NCBI RefSeq assembly: GCF_009724245.1
Contig: NZ_WNNK01000035.1
Coordinates: 1 to 44,919, forward strand
DNA: 44,919 nucleotides
Direction: 5' to 3'
DNA from: Pseudomonas spelaei
Lineage (GTDB): Bacteria; Pseudomonadota; Gammaproteobacteria; Pseudomonadales; Pseudomonadaceae
The translations under genes were made by a program, and so were the position numbers. Below the pieces are notes generated by a model. The model did not search any database, was not told the origin of the DNA, and saw only the letters and a program-made list of their open reading frames with translations. This document shows, in pieces, positions 16,263 to 25,047 of this stretch (positions are counted from its first letter, which is position 1; every line of letters starts with the position of its first letter).

Positions 16263-17160
16263 CTCAGGTCAGCGCGACCTGATGGCGCAAATCATCGACG
16301 TCAGCATTCCAGCCAACATGCACCCCAATGTACGCGATGCCATGCAGTACGTTGTGGATCGTTCGGGCTATACGCTTTGCTCTGCCGACATCGGTCATGT
16401 CGGCATTCTCTACAGCCGACCGCTGCCTGCCGCCCAATACAAGCTTGGTCCAATGACCCTGCGTAACACCTTACAAGTGCTCGCGGGTCCGGCCTGGCAA
16501 GTGAAAGTCGATGAAGTGAACCGACAGGTGTGCTATGCCTTGCGCCCTGGCTATCAATTACCTGACCCTCCCCAACTTGCAAAAACTCAAGTTGCGCTCA
16601 CCAACACGTTGCCTGTACCAGGCGCTGCTGCGGCTAGCTCTTCAAGTAGCGCAGTAGTTATCGCAGCCGTGCCGCCTCAGGCACCGATTACCGCCAACAC
16701 CTCAGGTTCTGCACCGCCTAAATCTGCGCCCATCCCTGTAGCTCCTGCCAAGGATGGTCCTATTACGCTGTCGACTGCACAAGCCGTGGCAGCGTCCTCG
16801 ACACTCAAAAACAATTCCCCAACGCCCAGTACCACTAAGCCGGCCACGGTCATTCCCGGACAACCGCCAACCACAGCTAAGGTGGCTGAGGCCTCGAAGC
16901 CACTGCCTCAGACATGGACAGCGTCCAGTGGCTCAACCCTGCGTCAAACCGTTGAAAGCTGGGCGACCACTGCCAATTGGAAACTGATTTGGAAAGTAGA
17001 TGACCTGGATTATCCCATCGATGCGCCGCTTCGATTCGAGGGCAGTTTCGAAGAAGCCATCAAAGAGATTTTCCCGCTTTATGACTCGGCTCCTCGATCC
17101 TTTGTAGTCGACGGCAGTTCATCACAGCGGCTGATTTACATCGCAGAGAGAAAATTATGA
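16060..17160 (+). CDS. pilL: PilL, type IVB conjugative pilus lipoprotein
   Basis: Protein of 366 residues from ATG 16060 (ACGGAGG at 16042-16048). GTG 16027 is also in frame but lies before the lipoprotein signal MTRHFITLSLLALIVSC, whose lipobox ends at Cys17. The N-terminal domain (about 45-170) is followed by a long Ala/Pro/Ser/Thr-rich linker. The C-terminal 80 residues (QTWTASSGSTLRQTVESW ... FEEAIKEIF) are a TcpQ-type domain. PilL is the first gene of the thin-pilus operon in R64 and PAPI-1 and probably helps the secretin assemble in the outer membrane. It overlaps pilN by 4 bases (ATGA). Confidence 0.9.
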   Translation: MTRHFITLSLLALIVSCADQTPQAHKPAFDSSRNPDMLTPDLYPSGAVPEKDPVVRYGRYTLVSTLPDSGQRDLMAQIIDVSIPANMHPNVRDAMQYVVDRSGYTLCSADIGHVGILYSRPLPAAQYKLGPMTLRNTLQVLAGPAWQVKVDEVNRQVCYALRPGYQLPDPPQLAKTQVALTNTLPVPGAAAASSSSSAVVIAAVPPQAPITANTSGSAPPKSAPIPVAPAKDGPITLSTAQAVAASSTLKNNSPTPSTTKPATVIPGQPPTTAKVAEASKPLPQTWTASSGSTLRQTVESWATTANWKLIWKVDDLDYPIDAPLRFEGSFEEAIKEIFPLYDSAPRSFVVDGSSSQRLIYIAERKL

Positions 17161-18953
17161 TGACTGCTCGTCTCTGGATCCGAGGCATTGGTCTGTCAAT
17201 CATGCTGACCCTGGCTAGCGCCTGCTCACTGCAGCGGGTAAATGAATCGGCCAGTCGCGTCGAAAACGACGCAGCGACAGCCGCACAATACAGCCGCTTT
17301 CTGAGAAACCAACAGCAAGAGCCCGCACGGGATACGGTCGTGTTCAGCGACAAACCCTGGGTATCAAAACAACCCATGGTCTCCAAGCGTGGTTTACCAC
17401 TGCCCCTGGATTGCGACATTACCTACCGTCCCTCGTATAACGTCGGAATCGCAGAGGTTGCGCGTTACATCACCAGCGAATGCGGCGTACCGGTCATTGT
17501 GGCTCCTGATGCCATCGACCCAAGCGTCCTAACCAGCACAAGCCAAGGCAGCGCTGGACCGTCAGGCCCACCGGCTTTGACGGCACCAGACAACCTGGCC
17601 AGTTTCATGCCCGCCGGTATAACCGGCAACATGCCCGCTAGTGTCCGGGCTGGTTTGCCTGCGCCCAATACGTTCCCCCTCAAGTACAGCGGCAAGCTGT
17701 CAGGTTTGTTAAATCAGGTAACCGCCCAGTTGGGTTTGGCGTGGAACTACTCCTCCGATGATCGCAGCGTACGAATCACCTACTTCGATACTCAAACGTT
17801 TGATGTATGGGCCTTTGGGGATGATCAAGTCATCGAAAGCACGGTGAAATCCGGCTTACTCACTGCGACCGGCAGTGGAAGCGGCTCGGGTGGCGGCGGC
17901 TCCACAACAGGTGCCTCGGGTGAATCCGGCAGTAACCAGAGCACCACCGTCACCATCAAGACATCACTGATCGGTGACATCGTAAAGAATGTTAAAACGA
18001 TGCTGAGCCAACAACCTCATGGCCGGATGTTCCTCTCTCGATCCACTGGCACCCTGACGGTCAGTGATCGGCCGGAGGTGCTTTCAAACGTCGCCCAATA
18101 CTTGAAGTCAATCAATCGCAGCATCACGCGCCAGGTGCTGTTCAACGTCAAGATCTTCGAGGTAACGCTCTCTGACAGAGACCAGACAGCGCTGAACTGG
18201 ACGGCCGTTTACACCTCACTGCACAACAAGTGGGGCTTCTCCCTGAAAAATGCCGCAACCGGAATCAGTACCGGTGCTGTATCCGGCTCCCTAAGTATTT
18301 TGGATACATCAAAATCACCTTGGGCAGGCTCCAACGTGATCATGAAAGCATTGTCTGAACAAGGTCGTATCTCGAACGTCCGATCCCCTTCAATCACCAC
18401 GCTGAATCTGCAGCCTGCGCCTATCCAGATCGGCAACGTCAAAAGCTATGTAGCCTCAAGCTCGACCACCACAACTGCATCGGTGGGGTCATCCACGTCG
18501 TTGTCGCCTGCAACCATCACCAGCGGTTTCAACATGATGTTGCTTCCCCGGATCATCGACCAGGACAACATGCTGCTGATGATCACCCTGAGCATGAGTA
18601 GCAAACCGACCTTTACCACTTTTAGCAGCAATGGTGCCAGCGTCCAAACCGCCGATTACGACACCAAAAATCTATCGCCCAAAGTCAAACTACGCAGCGG
18701 TCAAACCTTGGTGTTGACCGGCTTTGAGGAGAACAGTGAAAACGCGACGAAGTCAGGTGTCGGTGATCCTGGTTTTCTGGGCTTGGGCGGGAGCCGGATC
18801 CGTAACACGGATCACACCGTGCTCGTTGTGTTGATTACGCCCGTGGTAGACAGCGACACAAGCAGCCCTAGCGCGATGGCCCCACCTGCTGCCAACGAGC
18901 CATGGGGCTCTTGCCCTATCCCTTTGCTGCAATGCGCAGAATTTAAGGGGTAG
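17157..18953 (+). CDS. pilN: PilN, type IVB pilus secretin (outer membrane lipoprotein)
   Basis: Protein of 598 residues. An N-terminal lipoprotein signal ends at LTLASAC. After periplasmic N-domains and a Gly/Ser-rich insert near residue 240 (GSGSGSGGGGS), the C-terminal 270 residues form the secretin domain (VRSPSITTLN and VKLRSGQTLVLTGFEE are typical). The protein should form the outer-membrane channel through which the conjugative pilus passes, working with PilL. The start ATG 17157 overlaps the pilL stop; a second ATG follows immediately. The gene is followed after 3 bases by pilO. Confidence 0.92.
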   Translation: MMTARLWIRGIGLSIMLTLASACSLQRVNESASRVENDAATAAQYSRFLRNQQQEPARDTVVFSDKPWVSKQPMVSKRGLPLPLDCDITYRPSYNVGIAEVARYITSECGVPVIVAPDAIDPSVLTSTSQGSAGPSGPPALTAPDNLASFMPAGITGNMPASVRAGLPAPNTFPLKYSGKLSGLLNQVTAQLGLAWNYSSDDRSVRITYFDTQTFDVWAFGDDQVIESTVKSGLLTATGSGSGSGGGGSTTGASGESGSNQSTTVTIKTSLIGDIVKNVKTMLSQQPHGRMFLSRSTGTLTVSDRPEVLSNVAQYLKSINRSITRQVLFNVKIFEVTLSDRDQTALNWTAVYTSLHNKWGFSLKNAATGISTGAVSGSLSILDTSKSPWAGSNVIMKALSEQGRISNVRSPSITTLNLQPAPIQIGNVKSYVASSSTTTTASVGSSTSLSPATITSGFNMMLLPRIIDQDNMLLMITLSMSSKPTFTTFSSNGASVQTADYDTKNLSPKVKLRSGQTLVLTGFEENSENATKSGVGDPGFLGLGGSRIRNTDHTVLVVLITPVVDSDTSSPSAMAPPAANEPWGSCPIPLLQCAEFKG

Positions 18954-18956
18954 GCC

Positions 18957-20288
18957 ATGCTCGATGACGTCGCCAAAGGCTCTCGCCCCACCCGAGTTCA
19001 TCTCCTGCAACATCGGGGTAAAACGTTTGTCACCGGGCTTCGCTGGCACCCACTGGGCAGTGTTACCGGCCATATGAAGGAAGCACGACAGTACGGTCGT
19101 GAGCACCAGCTGGACATTGTCGCCATTCGAAGGACCCCCGGCATCATTCAAGCCGGTTTTGTCGCCCGCAGCGACGGCGTCACCAAGGGCATGTACTCGC
19201 TCGCAGCGACCTTGGCAGGCCAACTGGGCGATTCCTGGATTGCCGCTTGGAAAACAGAAACCAATCTCGACCAGTATGCCCTGGTCGCGGTGTACCAAGG
19301 CGGGGTGATCTCTGGCTGCGACATGATCGGCACCGGCGCAGAGGTTCGCCGTAGAGTCACTCAGCAACGCAGTCGTGGCATCAACTTTACCCATGAATAC
19401 CTGCCGTCCGAGTTCGAGATGGGCGGGCAACCGCTGGACATCGAAGTCCTGCTTCAGCCTTCGCATCTCAAACGTGAATATCGCCTGCGGCCACTCGTTT
19501 TCGGGCTATCCAAAGCCGAAGTCGTTCAGTTGATAACGCTTGGAGGGCTGATCGCTGCCGGCAGTATTGGCTGGGCGCAATGGCAGAGTCATCAAGCTCA
19601 AATCGCGCAGGAGGCAGCCTTTCAGGCGGAACAACACCGCCTTGCAGAGTTGGACCGCCTTCACAAGGAAACGGGCGTAGAACAGCCGCCTCAGGCACTG
19701 GAACATCCATGGGCCAAGCGCCCTTCCGCTGCGGCGTTTGTCGAAAACTGCAGTGACGTTATGTATCAACTGCCCCTCTCGATTCAAGGATGGCAGTTCA
19801 CAAGCGCAGTGTGCGATGGCGCTCAAGTGTTCTCCTCTTACAAGCGCACCGGCAACAGCACGGCCAAAAGCCTGATCGCGGCAACCCACGGGCATTTCTC
19901 CGACCGACCCGCCTTCTTCGACGAAGGTAACTCCGCCACGTTGAAATCCGACATCTCGATCCCAGCAGCCGGTGATGAGCCGCTTGGGGAGGCCATCGAC
20001 ATGCTCGCGAACTTGTCTTCCTGGCTACACGGATTCTCTCAAACTCCCACGCTCAAGGAAGTGGAGGTCGCGGTCCCGGTGGAACCGGCAATGCCAGGCC
20101 AGCCTGTTCCACCACCGCCTCCACCGCCCCAATGGAAGCTATTCGAGCTGAGCTACGCCACTGGAATTACGCCGGCGGACTCCTTGGCAGGGGCCCCCAG
20201 TCAAGGACTGCGGTTACGTGAAATCAAGACCGAATACCAGACGGGCCATCTTATCTGGTCGGTCATAGGGGACCTTTATGCGAAATAA
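18957..20288 (+). CDS. pilO: PilO (PilO2), type IVB pilus inner-membrane protein
   Basis: Protein of 443 residues. The N-terminal cytoplasmic domain (about 1-180) is followed by one membrane segment (VVQLITLGGLIAAGSIGW, about 181-200), a coiled-coil-like Ala/Gln stretch and a periplasmic domain. A Pro-rich linker (QPVPPPPPPPQW) lies near residue 390. This fits the PilO2/PilO family that links the cytoplasmic ATPase side to the periplasmic pilus machinery. Start ATG 18957 has AAGGGG just upstream, across the pilN stop. The 3' end overlaps pilP by 11 bases. Confidence 0.88.
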   Translation: MLDDVAKGSRPTRVHLLQHRGKTFVTGLRWHPLGSVTGHMKEARQYGREHQLDIVAIRRTPGIIQAGFVARSDGVTKGMYSLAATLAGQLGDSWIAAWKTETNLDQYALVAVYQGGVISGCDMIGTGAEVRRRVTQQRSRGINFTHEYLPSEFEMGGQPLDIEVLLQPSHLKREYRLRPLVFGLSKAEVVQLITLGGLIAAGSIGWAQWQSHQAQIAQEAAFQAEQHRLAELDRLHKETGVEQPPQALEHPWAKRPSAAAFVENCSDVMYQLPLSIQGWQFTSAVCDGAQVFSSYKRTGNSTAKSLIAATHGHFSDRPAFFDEGNSATLKSDISIPAAGDEPLGEAIDMLANLSSWLHGFSQTPTLKEVEVAVPVEPAMPGQPVPPPPPPPQWKLFELSYATGITPADSLAGAPSQGLRLREIKTEYQTGHLIWSVIGDLYAK

Positions 20289-20841
20289 ACGGCTGTGGAT
20301 ACTGTGCTCCTTCATCGTCTTCGGGACACCACTGAGCTGGGCGAATGAAACCAGCCCCACTGGCGTGAACGTTGGCGAGTTGGCCATCGTTCAAAGCCAG
20401 ACGATTCTTTTCAATGCCAAGGCGGAGAGGGCTAAAGCTGAAAGGTCCATTAGTGGCGAAGACCTTCGTGTGACAACACAAACCTCACCGGCACTATTTG
20501 GTCAAGGAAGTTTCCAGCCCTCGACTTCAGCGGCAGTTCGCAACGCTGATGCACAGTCTGAATTGCCTGTCGTGAAAGCCGTATTCGGTTCAGCAAAGCG
20601 GCTGCGTGCCACCTTGCTCTATAGCGGTGGAGTTGAAGTAGACGCTGACGCCACTTCACGAGAACTGCCCGGGGGCTACCGTGTGGCTACTCTCACCGTC
20701 GACAACGTGACACTCGAACGTAGCGGTAAGCGCTACCCCCTAGGTTTTTCCAATATCCCACCAGTCAGTTCTGAAATCGTCAACCCCAGCAGCACCCCGT
20801 CAGCCCCCATGCTGCCGGGGATGATCCCTGGCCAACGTTGA
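20278..20841 (+). CDS. pilP: PilP, type IVB pilus biogenesis protein
   Basis: Protein of 187 residues. It has an N-terminal signal peptide (RLWILCSFIVFGTPLSWANE), a middle region and a C-terminal domain of about 90 residues (VVKAVFGSAKRLRATLLYSG ... GGYRVATLTVDNVTLER) as in PilP/type II secretion GspC-like proteins. In this pathway PilP is thought to bridge the inner-membrane complex and the secretin. The start overlaps pilO, supporting coupled translation. A Pro/Ser-rich tail (TPSAPMLPGMIPGQR) ends the protein. Confidence 0.85.
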   Translation: MRNKRLWILCSFIVFGTPLSWANETSPTGVNVGELAIVQSQTILFNAKAERAKAERSISGEDLRVTTQTSPALFGQGSFQPSTSAAVRNADAQSELPVVKAVFGSAKRLRATLLYSGGVEVDADATSRELPGGYRVATLTVDNVTLERSGKRYPLGFSNIPPVSSEIVNPSSTPSAPMLPGMIPGQR

Positions 20842-20853
20842 GGGCGCCATGCA

Positions 20854-22410
20854 ATGACGATACTGACTGAGAATCTCGACCTGACAGCACTTAACGCTGA
20901 TGAATCGGCCGTGTCGCTTGTGACGCCACACCAGTTGCTACTGACAGCTGTTGGCGGCCCATTCGAACTGAAACCGGAATTGCGTCAACTGTGTGCGTTA
21001 ACCAGTGATGGGATCTTGTATGTGTCCGCCCAACACCAAACGGATGCCTACGTCATGGCCTTCGAGGATCAGTTGGACCACGAGAATCATCGGTTTGAAG
21101 TCAAGGTCTGCTCGATGAGCACGATTAAGGCGCTCTACCAGGCGAATGAATATGTAAATAGTGGAGCCCTTTCGACCACCGAAACGAAGCGCCAAGCCCA
21201 GGTGGTGCAGTTACTGGGGGAGGCCCATCGCCGTAATGCGAGCGATGTTCACTTTGTCGTCGGCCACGATATTACGCGGATATTTTTTCGTATCCACGGG
21301 ATGCTGTGGGAAGCCGAACAGCACCAAAGCGAAGTGGGCAGGGAGCTTTGCTCCTCGCTCTACAACAGCATGTGTGACGTCGCAAAAGATCACTATCAGC
21401 CACACGTCAGCCAAGATGCTCGGATAAAACGGGCATTTGTCGAACAGCTTGGTTTGTTCGGCGCACGGGTTGCCACTCGACCGCTTGTAGATGGCCCCTT
21501 AATGGTTTTGCGTCTGCTGTATGACGATAAAACCAAAATGACACTCGAGGACCTTGGTTTTCTTCCTCAGCAAATTGACGCATTCAGTCGCATCCGTAGC
21601 CTGCCCTATGGCGTAAATCTGATCACTGGCCCCACGGGCTCGGGTAAAACAAAAACCCAGCAAATCAATTTGAACCTGCTTCATGAAGAGTGTGGTGGCA
21701 CAAAACACATTCTGACGATGGAGGATCCGCCTGAATATCCAATCCTGGCCAACCAGTCGCCCTTGGGGCCAGGTGAAACCTGGAGTGAGGGTATCACCAA
21801 CACAATGAGGCTCGACCCCGACATTCTGATGTACGGGGAAATTCGGGATCTCGCATCAGCCCAAGCAGCGTTCAGTGGTGGCATGACCGGTCACCTGGTG
21901 CTGTCGACACTTCACACCAACAACGCAGTAGCCGGGCTACAACGGCTAATCGACATGGGCGTAGATCGCTACCTGGTCACTGACCCTGCGCTTATGACCA
22001 GCGTTGTGAACCAGTCGCTGCTGCCTGAGTTGTGCCCACACTGCCGCGTTCCCGCGACTGCACATCTGAACCTGCTTAACGGCGCCTTGGTGCAACGCCT
22101 GCGTGACTTGCAGGCGCTTGACCTTACCTACCTCAAAGGTCCTGGATGCCCGCACTGCAAAGGCTTAGGCGTTATTGGCCGCACTGCGGTTGCCGAAACG
22201 CTCCTCACCGACCTCAACTTCATGCGGGTTTTCGATGAGCAGGGAGCCAGCGCAGCACGTCGGTACTGGGTGAAGGAAATGGGCGGTATTACCAAGACCG
22301 CCCATACGATCATCAAACTGAGACAAGGACGGGTGGATCCGCGCCAGGCCGAGATGATGATCGGCCCACTGGACTTCGACCGACAGATCCTGGAGCTCAC
22401 CCATGCCTAG
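20854..22410 (+). CDS. pilQ: PilQ, type IVB pilus assembly ATPase (GspE/VirB11 superfamily)
   Basis: Protein of 518 residues and the cytoplasmic motor for pilus extension. Walker A is GPTGSGKTKT (about 259-268), the Asp box with Walker B is DPDILMYGEIRD (about 321-332) and the His box is GHLVLSTLHTNNA (about 346). Two Cys-pairs (CPHC near 394 and CPHC near 432) form the zinc site of GspE-type ATPases. It is named PilQ by operon position as in R64 and PAPI-1; it is not the chromosomal PilQ secretin. ATG 20854 is used; the nearby ATG 20849 stops after two codons. It overlaps pilR by 8 bases. Confidence 0.93.
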   Translation: MTILTENLDLTALNADESAVSLVTPHQLLLTAVGGPFELKPELRQLCALTSDGILYVSAQHQTDAYVMAFEDQLDHENHRFEVKVCSMSTIKALYQANEYVNSGALSTTETKRQAQVVQLLGEAHRRNASDVHFVVGHDITRIFFRIHGMLWEAEQHQSEVGRELCSSLYNSMCDVAKDHYQPHVSQDARIKRAFVEQLGLFGARVATRPLVDGPLMVLRLLYDDKTKMTLEDLGFLPQQIDAFSRIRSLPYGVNLITGPTGSGKTKTQQINLNLLHEECGGTKHILTMEDPPEYPILANQSPLGPGETWSEGITNTMRLDPDILMYGEIRDLASAQAAFSGGMTGHLVLSTLHTNNAVAGLQRLIDMGVDRYLVTDPALMTSVVNQSLLPELCPHCRVPATAHLNLLNGALVQRLRDLQALDLTYLKGPGCPHCKGLGVIGRTAVAETLLTDLNFMRVFDEQGASAARRYWVKEMGGITKTAHTIIKLRQGRVDPRQAEMMIGPLDFDRQILELTHA

Positions 22411-23542
22411 TGACTTGAGAGGGATGTTCACGCGTTGGGCCGAAACCTTCTACGCCAAGCAGTTCGGTAAAAACGAACGAATCCAGTTCTATGAAAGCCT
22501 TATGGGCATCCTTGAGGATGGCGTTTCGCTTGAAGACGCCCTGCACACGGTCGCCCGAGCGTTCAGTGACAACGGGCAAAAACTTCACCCCGTTTCCCTT
22601 GCCTGCCGGGACATTGCTCAGGCAGTGAAAGGAGGGAAATCGTTGAGTATTTCTTGCGAGCGTTGGGTGCCCTATGACGAAAATTCCCTGATTGCTTGCG
22701 GGGAAAGTACCGGCAACCTGGTGCAGGCCTTTCGAGACTGCGTGAGGATTATCGAAATCCGTCAGCGGATCGGCAAGCTCGTTGCGTCTGCCACCGTTTT
22801 TCCTTCTGTGGTGTGGGGCGTCATGGCCGCGCTGTTGTATGTCATCGCCATGTGGATGGTGCCCTCGATGACACGCCGCTCCAATCCTGACGCATGGACG
22901 GGCGTGCCGGCGTTCCTCTACGCCCTGTCAAATTTCGTCACCCATTACGGGCTTATCACCCTGATCGCCATCGTTGTTTTCATCCTGATATCGATTGCAA
23001 CCCTGCCGGTGTTTTGCGGCTTTCAGATCACCGCCACCAGCCCGACATGGAAACTGCAACTGACCCAAGCGATGCAGACGCTACGAGTGCGGGCTGAAAC
23101 GCTACCGCCCTGGTCGGTCTACAAGGCGCTGCACGGCTCGATCTTCCTGCTCAACATGGCCGTGATGCTGCGCTCCGGAATCAATCAGCTCGATGCGCTC
23201 AACACCCTGCAGCGAAATGCTTCGCCATGGCTGAAAGAACGGCTGAGCGCCATCCATTACGGCGTCAGTGCCGGCAAGAACTTCGGTACCGCATTAAAGC
23301 TGGCGGGCCATGAATTTCCCGACCCCATGGCCATGCACTTTCTGGAAGTACTCGCCATACGCAAAGGGTTCGCTGAATCAATGGAGCGATTTTCCAACCG
23401 CTGGCTGGAACAAACGCTTGAGCGTGTCGAGGCAATCGCCAAGTCCCTGATCGGTGTGTCCTCCATGGCCATGGGCATCATGATGATCCTGGTAGTGATC
23501 GGGATCTTCCAGCTAGCCAGCACCGTGACTGAAACGCTTTGA
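22403..23542 (+). CDS. pilR: PilR, type IVB pilus inner-membrane platform protein (GspF-like)
   Basis: Protein of 379 residues of the GspF/T2SSF type. Two cytoplasmic helical domains (about 20-120 and 220-320) alternate with membrane segments: VFPSVVWGVMAALLYVIAMW, LITLIAIVVFILISIATL, and a C-terminal MAMGIMMILVVIGIFQL. It should anchor the assembly ATPase at the inner membrane. It is in the expected place between pilQ and the prepilin gene. Confidence 0.92.
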   Translation: MPSDLRGMFTRWAETFYAKQFGKNERIQFYESLMGILEDGVSLEDALHTVARAFSDNGQKLHPVSLACRDIAQAVKGGKSLSISCERWVPYDENSLIACGESTGNLVQAFRDCVRIIEIRQRIGKLVASATVFPSVVWGVMAALLYVIAMWMVPSMTRRSNPDAWTGVPAFLYALSNFVTHYGLITLIAIVVFILISIATLPVFCGFQITATSPTWKLQLTQAMQTLRVRAETLPPWSVYKALHGSIFLLNMAVMLRSGINQLDALNTLQRNASPWLKERLSAIHYGVSAGKNFGTALKLAGHEFPDPMAMHFLEVLAIRKGFAESMERFSNRWLEQTLERVEAIAKSLIGVSSMAMGIMMILVVIGIFQLASTVTETL

Positions 23543-23579
23543 CCCAACCTGAAAAAACAGCAAAATGAGGTAGTAAAAA

Positions 23580-24095
23580 ATGCAAACACGCACCCACCAC
23601 TCCCAACGGGGATTTCTTTCTCTTGATGGCATGTTCTGGCTGATGCTGATCGCCGTGGCACTCGGTTTCATCGTGTTCATGGGTTACAGAACGTTCGGTA
23701 GTTCAGACGTCACCATCGAGCAAAGCAGCCTCGGCACGTTGTTAACGAATACAAAAAGACTGAAAAGCACAACGGGTTATGCGGCCAACGGCACTGATTT
23801 GGCTCCGTCGCTCATTAACCTGGAGGGCACCGGTGGCATGAGTATTAACGGCACCACATTGTCCAATCGATGGAACGGTTCCGTCACGGTCGTCAGTAAC
23901 GGCATGACGTTCACTATTACCGAAACCAATTTGCCGAAAAATGCCTGCATCACCCTGGCGTCCAACATGGCCAAGGACAAACAGACCACAACAGCCATCA
24001 ACGGCGGCGCCGCCATTGCCGGTGAAATCACCGCAGTAGCGGCGTCGGCCAGTTGCTCCTCGGACAAAAACACCATTGCCTGGACTTCATATTAA
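23580..24095 (+). CDS. pilS: PilS, major type IVB prepilin
   Basis: Protein of 171 residues with a short basic leader (MQTRTHHSQRG) followed by FLSLDGMFWLMLIAVALGFIVFM, a typical prepilin N-terminus cleaved after Gly11. Position +5 after the cleavage site is Asp instead of the usual Glu. The rest is a small, Ser/Thr/Asn-rich globular domain with two Cys (CITLAS ... CSSDKN) likely to form the C-terminal disulfide loop of type IVB pilins. GAGG precedes ATG 23580. No prepilin peptidase gene is in the window, so processing depends on another gene. Confidence 0.9.
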   Translation: MQTRTHHSQRGFLSLDGMFWLMLIAVALGFIVFMGYRTFGSSDVTIEQSSLGTLLTNTKRLKSTTGYAANGTDLAPSLINLEGTGGMSINGTTLSNRWNGSVTVVSNGMTFTITETNLPKNACITLASNMAKDKQTTTAINGGAAIAGEITAVAASASCSSDKNTIAWTSY

Positions 24096-24105
24096 GGAGT
24101 CTTGC

Positions 24106-25047
24106 GTGAGCGTGATTTCCGAAGCTGACTTCGTCGATCTTTACCTCGGTGAAGACTTCGCGGACGCCAAAGGCTTGCCAGGGCAACCACGAAGAGTTGA
24201 GGCACCCGCCGAATGGCGGGCAGACCTCGAACGTTTGCGGCTGCAATGTATGGAAAAACAGGCAGCGAGCCAGGATCCAGAATTCGCCCTCATCGATGAT
24301 GGCGTGGTCCTGCGTGTCACTCAACTGCTCGACCTGAACGGCAAGCCGGTATTCGTTGTAAGCAAGTCATCAGTACAGATCCGCCCCCTGGATACGCTGG
24401 GATTACCCGATTATCTCCAAGACGCATTGATGAGTGAGGCCGTGCGCGGTTTGATCTTTATCTGTGGCGAGATGGACGCCGGCAAGACCTCAAGTGCGGC
24501 TTCGTTGGTGCAGGCCCGGCTTGAGGCCCTGGGCGGCATTTGCGTTGCGGTTGAAGGTCCTCCAGAACCTTATTTGCATGGTCGGCATGGCAACGGACGC
24601 TGCATTCAGGTGCCTGTGTCCCGGCGCAGAGGCGGTTACGAGGAGGCGTTGATATTGGCACTCAGGACCAGAGCAGACTTGCTGTTTGTTGGAGAGGTTC
24701 GTGACAGTGCAACAGCCGCCCAAGTCATTCAAGCATCCATCAACGGCCATCTCATTATCAGCACAGGCCATGCCGGCAGTGTCACCCAAGGCATCGAGCG
24801 CCTATCAGCCCTGGCGCAACCCTTACTGAGTAACGCTCGGGAGCTTCTGTCCAAGGGGCTGGTAGCGGTCATTCACCAGTCCTTGTCAAAAGGCACTGAT
24901 GGGAGTCGTCGAGTAACGCTGCAAAGCCTGCTGTTCACGGGGGATGACGGACCAGGCATTCGGGAAAAAGTCCGCGCAGGAAAGATCACGCTGCTGGATC
25001 AGGACATTGCCAATCAATCCTCAAGGAGCCTTTGGAGTGACCAGTAA
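24106..25047 (+). CDS. pilT: PilT, second pilus ATPase (PilT2-like, retraction type)
   Basis: Protein of 313 residues from GTG 24106, with AAGGAG at 24093-24098; the longer frame from 24076 starts inside pilS. It is a PilT/VirB11-type ATPase: Walker A GEMDAGKTSS (about 118-127), Walker B region LLFVGEVRD, and His-box INGHLIISTGHAG. The Walker A motif deviates from the GxTGSGKS of PilQ but keeps the GxxxxGKT core. In PAPI-1 a gene in this position is called pilT2 and is needed for mating. In R64 the name pilT means a lytic transglycosylase, so names should not be mixed. It overlaps pilV by 11 bases. Confidence 0.85.
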   Translation: MSVISEADFVDLYLGEDFADAKGLPGQPRRVEAPAEWRADLERLRLQCMEKQAASQDPEFALIDDGVVLRVTQLLDLNGKPVFVVSKSSVQIRPLDTLGLPDYLQDALMSEAVRGLIFICGEMDAGKTSSAASLVQARLEALGGICVAVEGPPEPYLHGRHGNGRCIQVPVSRRRGGYEEALILALRTRADLLFVGEVRDSATAAQVIQASINGHLIISTGHAGSVTQGIERLSALAQPLLSNARELLSKGLVAVIHQSLSKGTDGSRRVTLQSLLFTGDDGPGIREKVRAGKITLLDQDIANQSSRSLWSDQ